Below, one piece after another: positions 51,883 through 58,081 of a DNA stretch of 58,081 nucleotides. The notes beneath the pieces were generated by a model. The model was given only the letters and a program-made list of their open reading frames with translations, had not been told where the DNA came from and searched no databases. Origin of the DNA: Bacteroidia bacterium (GTDB lineage Bacteria; Bacteroidota; Bacteroidia; Palsa-965); the NCBI GenBank assembly GCA_023151315.1, contig JAKLJE010000029.1, positions 1-58,081 of the forward strand, written 5' to 3'. Both the position numbers and the translations under genes were made by a program. How positions within the stretch are numbered: position 1 is the first letter of the stretch; each line of letters opens with the position of its first letter.

Positions 51883-53531
51883 CAGTTGAATATTCGCTTG
51901 AACTTTCGTTTCAATTGTGCGTTGAAGTTAGCAAAAATGAAACGGTGCGCTTTCACATCGATTAATGTGGTATTATTCGGCCCCTGCGAAATCGTGTGAA
52001 GCCCTTCATTGAATTTCCATTCAGGATTAGGAAGAATTGTATTCAGAACACGGTCTTCATACTCTGTCGGACTCAACTTTGTTATTTCAACTGAAGCTAC
52101 GCCGGCTCCGTAATGCGGAATTCCCTTTTGCAATGGAAGGATTAGCTTCCCGTTTTCAATTAACGGATTACCGCCCGGACGTGATGCGCCAATGTCTGTA
52201 CGAACAGGGTTGAGTAAATGTTCCTTATAAGGACCATCAGCTTTTTCCGACCAGTAAACGAACAAATCTGCATCCGGATTTCTATCAGCACGATTTGTAA
52301 AGATCCACCACCAACCATTGTATTCAAAAACAGTTGCATCAATGCACGGAACATTTTGCAGCAATGGAAGTATCTCTTTTGTTAACGCATGAACTGCTTC
52401 CAACTTTCCGGAGGCCGATGCTTCAGGTACAAAATAGCGCTCCTCATTAATATTCAGAGGATAAGGGTAGGACAGATGATGTTCCGATTCGAAGATCAGT
52501 TTACCGCTCTGTGCTTCACAGATGATTCCCTTGCCTTTGTTGTAATCATACTTTTCGCACACAATGGTTTCATTCCCGTTCACATTCATGGTAAACGGAT
52601 CAGCCAGATATTGAGAATTCTTCTTTGCTTTAATCCATTTCACCGATGAGAACTTTCCTGAACTCAACGTTTTGCTCATGGTTTGCTCAGCAATACCGAT
52701 CATCCATGTTTCTGCTTTAAAGAGTTGACGGAAATGAAAGGCAATTTTATTTCCTGTAAGCACCAGTAGAAAACGCAACATGGTGAAGTTACCTGGATAG
52801 GTACGAATAACGTCCGAAGATTTGATTTTCGGAACATCACGCAGCTTTCCGTTCACAGCTATTTCGCGGAGAGCGTCGGCTATCCATGAACTCGTTCCGC
52901 TTAGTAATTGATTCAGATTTTCTGAATACGAATGTTTGATCAATCGGAACCATCCTTGACGGATAATGATTCCATCATCCAGTTTTTCGGTCAGACGCTG
53001 GAGAATAGCTCCTTGTTTGTCTTGCTTGAGAAGATATTCCCAGAATCCTCCGGGGCCGCCTCTGATTACCTTCGGATCGCAATGGTGGTACGACCAAACT
53101 CCAAGTGGTGCTGCATCAAGAATATTTCCGCGGAGGATATTGAATCCGAATCTCAGGATAACATCCGGTTGGTGTTTTCGAATTTCCTGAATTGCATCTT
53201 CAGGAAAGTATTGCGAGTGTTTTCCTTTGAGAATCGGTTTTACACGAACCGATGGTAAGCTGCTCAGTAAATCGGATACGTCTGTTGCCTGAACCGATTC
53301 CACATTACCGAAGCGCTTATGAAAACGATTCCAAACGAAGCGTTTCCATTTGTATGAAGTCAATCTTGAACCGAAACTATGTGAAATTACTTCGGGAGTA
53401 TCGTGCAGAATGGTCAGAACCAATTCGCCGTACTTTTCAAATGCAATTTGTCGCAATGCATCCGCCATCCACTTCTCAAGCAGAAAGCTGTCGCACATGA
53501 CAGCAACACGGATTTTGCGAGCAGCGTTCAC
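51882..53531 (-). CDS. Formyltransferase-like domain fused to a GH43-like five-bladed propeller
   Basis: A 549-residue cytoplasmic protein. The first half (to about 250) has a formyltransferase-like fold: ILRFGFNIL, SYHHCDPKVIRGGPGGFWEYL and LDDGIIIRQGW. The catalytic Asn of methionyl-tRNA formyltransferase is Ser here (WSYHH against FNLHA), while the His and Asp are kept. The second half (about 290-545) resembles the glycoside hydrolase 43-type propeller with LADPFTMNVNGNETIVCEKYDYN and SRPGGNPLIENGKLILP. GTG start, overlapping the previous TGA. Probably modifies or recognises an amino sugar of the glycan; this is inference. Confidence 0.8.
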   Translation of the reverse strand: MNAARKIRVAVMCDSFLLEKWMADALRQIAFEKYGELVLTILHDTPEVISHSFGSRLTSYKWKRFVWNRFHKRFGNVESVQATDVSDLLSSLPSVRVKPILKGKHSQYFPEDAIQEIRKHQPDVILRFGFNILRGNILDAAPLGVWSYHHCDPKVIRGGPGGFWEYLLKQDKQGAILQRLTEKLDDGIIIRQGWFRLIKHSYSENLNQLLSGTSSWIADALREIAVNGKLRDVPKIKSSDVIRTYPGNFTMLRFLLVLTGNKIAFHFRQLFKAETWMIGIAEQTMSKTLSSGKFSSVKWIKAKKNSQYLADPFTMNVNGNETIVCEKYDYNKGKGIICEAQSGKLIFESEHHLSYPYPLNINEERYFVPEASASGKLEAVHALTKEILPLLQNVPCIDATVFEYNGWWWIFTNRADRNPDADLFVYWSEKADGPYKEHLLNPVRTDIGASRPGGNPLIENGKLILPLQKGIPHYGAGVASVEITKLSPTEYEDRVLNTILPNPEWKFNEGLHTISQGPNNTTLIDVKAHRFIFANFNAQLKRKFKRIFN

Positions 53532-54697
53532 TTTTTTGTCAAGACTTCGTTGTACAGGTTGTCAAGTTGTTTATTCACGGCTTGGTAACCATACACGGCA
53601 AGCGCTTCCGACGAAATATTTTGCCTTTCATGTAATGAAACAGGATGCACTTTTCCGGCGAAATTGTTCATGGCCTGTACCAATTGCGCCTCATCATTTA
53701 CAGGAATCAAACTATCATAAGGGTGATTCAACATTTCGGGAATGGCTCCGGTGCGAGTGGCGATTACCGGAAGACCGCAACATTTGGCTTCAATTATTGT
53801 GACGGGCATTCCTTCGAAATTGCTGAACATGACAAGCGCGCTGTGCGTATTCATCAACACTGCTATTTCATTAGGTGATTTCAGCCCGGTGAATTGAACC
53901 TTGCTGCCCAGACCCAAAGATTCCGCATATCGTTTCAATTCTGCTTTTTCATTTCCCTCTCCCACAATTGTAAGCGATGCATCCTGATGTTTGATGTGCG
54001 CTGCGAAAGCACGCAGTAATCCGCGAATGTTTTTTTCTCTGTCGACCAACATGGAAACATGCAACCAGCGCAACGTATTGTCGTTTGTACCCGTATTCAA
54101 TTTGAAAATGGTTGAATCAACGGCGTTAGGCAAGCGCTTAAAATTCGCATGGAGTCCGTGTTTCTGCATTGCTTGCTGCATACGATCGGAAACAACAGTG
54201 ACGAGTTTCACTTTGGAGAACAGGGCCGATGTGTAATGTTTCAGCAACATACCGGAATAGTTTCCATCTTCGGGTAAATATCCGGACCAATGTTCAGAGA
54301 GAATTACCGGAACATTATATTCGCGAATGATTGCATCTGCGGCCAAGGCTACGGGCCATGCAACGTGAATGTGAATCACATCAGGTTTACCGTTCTTCCT
54401 TACGGCTGCATCAACTGCCAGACGAAGCGCATTGCGATAACGTCTGAGCTTTTTAACAGATGAAATGATTCCTTTCCCATTGGTCTTGGGAAATCGGGCA
54501 AGGAACTCATGTACATTTTCTGCTGAAGAGGATTCGACAGTTTCTGCACCGTTATGTGAAAAGGCGGTTGCAACACTTACAGTATTCGTCATCGCCGCGA
54601 CACGTGCGTGACGTTGAATGAAATTGCCCAGTACGGGTTGTTCCGGGTTCGGATACCAGCTGGCGAGAAAGAGTATATGTCGATTCTGTTTGGTCAA
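53528..54697 (-). CDS. GT4-type glycosyltransferase
   Basis: A 389-residue GT-B glycosyltransferase. The N-terminal domain begins HILFLASWYPNPEQPVLGNFIQRH and the C-terminal domain has LTIVGEGNEKAELKRYAESLG, VQFTGLKSPNEIAVLMNTHSALVMFSNFEGMPVTIIEAKCCGLPVIATRTGAIPEML with the EX7E-like pair typical of family 4. It should add a sugar from a nucleotide donor at the inner face of the membrane. The start codon is TTG, forming a TTGA overlap with the FkbM stop. Confidence 0.9.
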   Translation of the reverse strand: MTKQNRHILFLASWYPNPEQPVLGNFIQRHARVAAMTNTVSVATAFSHNGAETVESSSAENVHEFLARFPKTNGKGIISSVKKLRRYRNALRLAVDAAVRKNGKPDVIHIHVAWPVALAADAIIREYNVPVILSEHWSGYLPEDGNYSGMLLKHYTSALFSKVKLVTVVSDRMQQAMQKHGLHANFKRLPNAVDSTIFKLNTGTNDNTLRWLHVSMLVDREKNIRGLLRAFAAHIKHQDASLTIVGEGNEKAELKRYAESLGLGSKVQFTGLKSPNEIAVLMNTHSALVMFSNFEGMPVTIIEAKCCGLPVIATRTGAIPEMLNHPYDSLIPVNDEAQLVQAMNNFAGKVHPVSLHERQNISSEALAVYGYQAVNKQLDNLYNEVLTKK

Positions 54698-55488
54698 GGT
54701 TTCGGGGTTCGGGCTGCGTAGATTTCCACCATAGCATCGAACCCGTTTTCTGTAACAGGGTTCTCAAACGGAGAAACGCCGAGATTATTGTTCAAACGGT
54801 AACGAAAACCACAATCTGATAATAGCTGAAGTAACTCAGGCAGATTCTGCTTTTCGTTTTCGGGCGAGTGCCATTCAACGAAAAGATTTTTCACTTTGCA
54901 CAACTCATTACGGCAATCGGACAGAACAGCAGATTCCGCACCTTCAATATCCATGATGAGAAGGTCAATACTCTGTGCAGTTATCAATTCCTCTTTCAGA
55001 CGCACAGCTTTAACTTTCATTGAACCTGTTCCTGTTTTACCGCCCAATTTACCATCAGCAGCAAATGCAATTTCTCCGTTGAAATCACTGACAGCGGCAT
55101 TAAACGCTTCTGCGGTGAAATCGTTGCGATCGATATTACTTTTCAGTATGGAATACAATTGAGGGTCCGGTTCATAAGCACGGATTCTTGCTCCGGAATA
55201 ACGACTGCTGAAATGAAGCACTTCAAGTCCGATGTTGGCGCCGCAAACCCAGATTACCGGTGCGTTGTTGTCAGGTTTGAAATCGTAACTTTTTCTACGG
55301 ATAATTTCTTCGTACTGATTCAGAAAAGCGTCGCCATTATTTCCTTCGGCAACATATCCTTCAAAGAATATAGTGATCGAACGGTCGCGATTCGTTGCAC
55401 ATTCTTTTTTCACGCGCAGCCAGCAACGGTAATCGGGATCCGTAAAGTACAGATAGAGCGGCTTGAATATCTGACGCAGAAGTGCCAA
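54694..55488 (-). CDS. FkbM-family methyltransferase
   Basis: A 264-residue protein with the FkbM SAM-methyltransferase fold: VIWVCGANIGLEVLHFSSRY in place of the common DxGAN(I)G, the acidic RAYEPDPQLY, and LLIMDIEGAESAVL. FkbM enzymes O-methylate sugars or polyketides. The only start consistent with the length is TTG at 55488, directly after the TAA of the P-ATPase gene and in the same frame; a GTG at about codon 27 is an alternative that would cost the predicted N-terminal region. Confidence 0.82.
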   Translation of the reverse strand: MALLRQIFKPLYLYFTDPDYRCWLRVKKECATNRDRSITIFFEGYVAEGNNGDAFLNQYEEIIRRKSYDFKPDNNAPVIWVCGANIGLEVLHFSSRYSGARIRAYEPDPQLYSILKSNIDRNDFTAEAFNAAVSDFNGEIAFAADGKLGGKTGTGSMKVKAVRLKEELITAQSIDLLIMDIEGAESAVLSDCRNELCKVKNLFVEWHSPENEKQNLPELLQLLSDCGFRYRLNNNLGVSPFENPVTENGFDAMVEIYAARTPKP

Positions 55489-57618
55489 TTAACGGAGTTT
55501 TTTTGTGCGAAGAAGGAGAGAGTTACCGATTACGATCACATCTGAAAAGGCCATTGAAAGTGCAGAGATCATCGGACTGAGAAAACCTGCTGCTGCTAAT
55601 GGAATTGCGATCACGTTATAGAAAAACGCCCAGAACAGATTCTGGCGGATGGTTTTAAGTGTGTGTTTTCCAATGAGCAAAGCATCTGCAACAGGTTGCA
55701 TGGATGTTGATCCGGGAACGATAATCTGCGCCGTGCTGATTGCCGCTTTTGTTGCATCCGATAACGCCATTCCAACAGTAGCCTTGGCCAACGCCGGTGC
55801 ATCATTGATTCCGTCACCGATCATCAATGTTTTGTTCTCTGCGCTGAGTTTCGTAATGAAATTGAGCTTATCTTCCGGAAGTTGTTCCGCATGAATTTCG
55901 TCAATGCCCAATGTACGTGCAACTTCTTCACATTTCTGTTTACGATCACCACTCAGCAACACAACTTTAATTCCTTGAGATTTCATGAGCTGAATTACTT
56001 CTGCAGATCCGGGTTTGATCTCGTCTTTCAGATCCGCATAGCCTGCCAAGACGCCATTCTTCAGAATGTAAATATCATGCTGTTTGTTGCCTTCAGGAAA
56101 TATTCTCCAGGAGCCGGCTTCCCATATATTACCGGACATATCTGTACCGCTGATTCCAACCCCTTTGGTTTCGGATACGTTCGACAGATTCATTGCGGAT
56201 TTGCCCTTCAGAATTTCAACTAATGAATGCGCCAACGGATGTGCAGATTGCAGTTCAAGCCCCAACAGTGCTGATTCAATTTCATCTTTTTGGAAACCCG
56301 GTTCAGCATTAATCTGAACTGCACTGAACTTTCCGGTTGTTAATGTGCCCGTTTTATCAAACACAGCATATTGCACTTGCTGAAGAATCTCGAGGACGGC
56401 GCCTGATCTTACCAGAATCCCCGCCTTTGCAGCACGACCAACTCCAACCATGACTGCAGTCGGAGTAGCTAAGCCCATTGCGCATGGACAAGAAATGACA
56501 AGCACTGCAACTGCGTTCATTATAGAATCACGGAGCGCGAAGTTCAGTATCCAGAATTCAATTCCGAAAGTGATAAGGGAAATGCCAATCACAATCGGAA
56601 CAAACCATGCGCTGATACGATCTGCAAGGCGCTGTATCGGCGGCTTTTCACGTTGTGCTGATTTTACGAGTTCAATTATGCGTGCTAAAGTATTTTGTGA
56701 TCCTGTTCGTGTTACTTTGAATCGTATAGGACCATCCAGTAAAACAGTTCCGGCGAGAATTTCTGAACCTGTGATTTTACCGGAAGGCAAACTTTCTCCG
56801 GAGATCATCGCTTCATTTACTTGACCTGATCCTGAAATTACAATTCCGTCTGCAGCGAAGCTTTCGCCTGCGTTAACCTGAACAACATCTGAGACATGAA
56901 GTAAGTCCGGAGAAATCAACTCTTCCCGTTCAGAACTTCCGATTGTGATGATACGTCGGGCCTTCTCTGGCATTAACGCAGCCAATTCATCAATAGCAGA
57001 TGTGGTTTGTTTTACAGAGCGGTGTTCAATCAGATTTCCAAGAAGAACCAGAGTGGTGATGCTCGCTGCCGTTTCGAAGAACATGTACCTGTGTGCTTCA
57101 TGAGTTCCCCAGAACATTAGTGTTCCGGCCAGACTGTACGCATATGCCGCAATGATTCCTGTAACAATCAGTACATCCATATTCGGAACACCGGACCGTA
57201 AGGATCCGTATGCACTTTTTCCGAAATGCAAAAAGCCCAGAATGAACACGGGTGTTCCTAATACCAATTGAACATAAGGCGAATCAATAAAAGCCACATT
57301 CGGAATGACGTGGCCGATGATCAGTGGTAAAGTGAGTATTGCGGAGAACCAGAATTTTTGTTGGAGAGTAATGGTAAAACGAGCAACGCCGGATTGTTCG
57401 CTGCGTACAATACGATATCCCAGTTTTTCTATATCCTTAATGGCTTCCTCAAGTTGGCGGTGCGGAGCCAGAATAAAGCTGGCTTCTCCGGTAGTGAAAT
57501 CCACATGGACGTCACAGTCGCCTTTCTTTGTCAGGGTACGTGAAATACCGAGTGCGCAGTTGGCGCAGTCCATACCTTCGATGAGCAATTTTTGCTTTTC
57601 CGTGCCCGAAGTTTCCAT
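55489..57618 (-). CDS. copA: Heavy-metal P1B-type ATPase, copper type
   Basis: A 709-residue metal-exporting P-type ATPase. One N-terminal heavy-metal-binding domain with GMDCANC (C18, C21), the actuator ISGESLPSGK (usual TGE is SGE), the membrane motif SCPCAMG (C377-P-C379), phosphorylation site DKTGTLT (Asp421), HPLA and GDGINDAPAL are in order. CPC indicates Cu+ or Ag+ export. It opens the run of glycan genes. A TAACTTTA box at 57626-57633 puts its transcript start close to the ATG, diverging from tRNA-His. Confidence 0.95.
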   Translation of the reverse strand: METSGTEKQKLLIEGMDCANCALGISRTLTKKGDCDVHVDFTTGEASFILAPHRQLEEAIKDIEKLGYRIVRSEQSGVARFTITLQQKFWFSAILTLPLIIGHVIPNVAFIDSPYVQLVLGTPVFILGFLHFGKSAYGSLRSGVPNMDVLIVTGIIAAYAYSLAGTLMFWGTHEAHRYMFFETAASITTLVLLGNLIEHRSVKQTTSAIDELAALMPEKARRIITIGSSEREELISPDLLHVSDVVQVNAGESFAADGIVISGSGQVNEAMISGESLPSGKITGSEILAGTVLLDGPIRFKVTRTGSQNTLARIIELVKSAQREKPPIQRLADRISAWFVPIVIGISLITFGIEFWILNFALRDSIMNAVAVLVISCPCAMGLATPTAVMVGVGRAAKAGILVRSGAVLEILQQVQYAVFDKTGTLTTGKFSAVQINAEPGFQKDEIESALLGLELQSAHPLAHSLVEILKGKSAMNLSNVSETKGVGISGTDMSGNIWEAGSWRIFPEGNKQHDIYILKNGVLAGYADLKDEIKPGSAEVIQLMKSQGIKVVLLSGDRKQKCEEVARTLGIDEIHAEQLPEDKLNFITKLSAENKTLMIGDGINDAPALAKATVGMALSDATKAAISTAQIIVPGSTSMQPVADALLIGKHTLKTIRQNLFWAFFYNVIAIPLAAAGFLSPMISALSMAFSDVIVIGNSLLLRTKKLR

Positions 57619-57625
57619 TTCAGCA

Positions 57626-57633
57626 TAAAGTTA
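57626..57633 (-). promoter_or_regulatory. -7-like box TAACTTTA of the P-ATPase/glycan run
   Basis: One mismatch to TAnnTTTG on the minus strand, eight bases before the ATG. No copper-sensing operator palindrome is evident around it. Confidence 0.5.
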
Positions 57634-57655
57634 CGCTTTTTGCATGGGTCAATAC

Positions 57656-57685
57656 TTGCAGGAAATCATTCCAGTTGTATCTTTG
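57656..57685 (+). promoter_or_regulatory. Promoter of tRNA-His (TTG, 19 bases, TATCTTTG)
   Basis: A -33 TTG (57656-57658) and a perfect -7 TATCTTTG (57678-57685) with 19 bases between. The tRNA begins 78 bases after the -7 box, so a 5' leader must be removed by RNase P. Confidence 0.8.
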
Positions 57686-57763
57686 CACCCGCGTTCAGAA
57701 CTTACTGAACAGTAATCCGAAATAAATAAGGTGTTTATCACCGGAAGTTTTTCGGAACATACG

Positions 57764-57837
57764 GTGGTTGTAGCTCAGTTGGTTAGAGCATCAGATTGTG
57801 GTTCTGAGGGTCGTGGGTTCGAATCCCATCATCCACC
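57764..57837 (+). tRNA. tRNA-His (anticodon GTG)
   Basis: Full cloverleaf: G-1 paired with C73 as in all tRNA-His, anticodon stem 57791-57795 with 57803-57807 and loop TTGTGGT (anticodon GTG), T arm with TTCGAAT. Position 5 and position 68 are both U, leaving one U-U mismatch in the acceptor stem. CCA is not encoded (C73 is followed by CAA), so the tail is added after trimming. Confidence 0.96.
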
Positions 57838-57838
57838 C

Positions 57839-57963
57839 AAACAAACAAATGCCCTCAATAATTTGGGGGCATTTTTCATTGGAGACCGCCGGTAAGTTTA
57901 CTTACAAGGCGGGCGACAATGAAAAATGTGAGACATGCGAAGCGTGTCGGCATTTGTTTGTTT
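57839..57963. repeat. Nested long palindrome behind tRNA-His
   Basis: A 125-base imperfect palindrome with a common centre near 57899: outer arms 57839-57853/57949-57963 (15 bp exact), middle arms 57870-57881/57917-57928 (12 bp exact), inner arms 57886-57890/57908-57912, and the core GTAAGTTTACTTAC (57892-57905). Each half also carries its own hairpin: the terminator on the left, a GCGAAGC-capped hairpin (57932-57948) on the right. Confidence 0.9.
57847..57874 (+). terminator. Intrinsic terminator of tRNA-His
   Basis: A 10-bp stem (57847-57856 with 57865-57874, one G-T pair), eight-base loop, then TTTCATT. It overlaps the left part of the long palindrome. Confidence 0.85.
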
Positions 57964-58081
57964 GAACTCACCCCGGGCATCATTGTGCGAAGCACAATAA
58001 TCCCAGACCGCCGGTAAGTTTACTTACAAGGCGGGCGACAATGAAAAATGTGAGACATGCGAAGCGTGTCGGCATTTGTTT
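57883..58081. repeat. Direct repeat, 122-base period, running off the window
   Basis: Bases 57883-57959 recur exactly at 58005-58081 (77 bases, to the last base of the window), giving a period of 122. The 45 bases between contain one more hairpin, ATTGTGC-GAA-GCACAAT (57982-57998). Three hairpins in the region have the heptamer GCGAAGC at their tip (57937, 57987, 58059). No coding frame. Confidence 0.9.

Noticed and set aside
57883-58081. CRISPR array
   Set aside because: There are only two repeat copies visible, the repeat is 77 bases with several internal hairpins, far longer than CRISPR repeats, and no cas gene is near.

Overview
The window reads as a chromosome segment of a member of the Bacteroidota, probably an uncultured environmental one. 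The evidence is: type IX secretion (T9SS) C-terminal sorting domains on three secreted proteins, many -7 promoter boxes of the form TAnnTTTG sitting almost on the start codons, absence of Shine-Dalgarno sequences, a small ribosomal protein THX gene, and the typical TPR-SpoIIE phosphatase, SusD-free lipoproteins and DUF5723-like porin families. Family or genus cannot be settled from the sequence alone.

Layout. 1-350 is a 5'-truncated second copy of the 3' part of mnmE. 351-6444 is an accessory segment with an eCIS-type operon on the minus strand (AAA+ ATPase, DUF4157 putative effector, a translationally coupled secreted protein, then a Cys-rich Lgt-like membrane protein), ending against the intact mnmE. 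This arrangement (full mnmE - foreign DNA - displaced mnmE 3' fragment) is what integration of an element into mnmE would leave. 7839-18000 is housekeeping: a TPR/SpoIIE signalling phosphatase, a rhomboid protease, aminotransferase IV, YqgE/AlgH, pdxH, THX, trmH, an arginase-family ureohydrolase, two tandem HU genes, fmt and an SLC13 transporter. 19090-34500 mixes a secreted Asp-box propeller, RlmI-type methyltransferase, DUF1275 protein, esterase, a recQ operon, a propeller-amidohydrolase and lipoproteins. 35329-40588 holds pyrR-pyrB, a STAS protein, a T9SS cargo coupled to ribonuclease Z, a LuxR-type regulator with a degenerate receiver, and an N-acetylglucosamine kinase-like protein. 40589-45331 is a four-gene minus-strand surface operon. 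45446-48549 holds rarA and a rhodanese-thioredoxin lipoprotein.

48605-57618 is one tightly packed minus-strand run: a copper-type P-ATPase followed by FkbM methyltransferase, glycosyltransferase, formyltransferase-like/propeller fusion, flippase and asparagine synthase, with overlapping cistrons and several TTG/GTG starts. It looks like part of a surface-glycan assembly unit placed under a metal-ATPase promoter. 57764-57837 is tRNA-His, followed by a long nested palindrome and a 122-base-period repeat with GCGAAGC-capped hairpins that runs off the right edge.

The most interesting parts are the mnmE-bounded eCIS-type module, the palindromic array behind tRNA-His, the glycan operon with its unusual fusion and weak starts, and the regulator that has lost all receiver phosphorylation residues.
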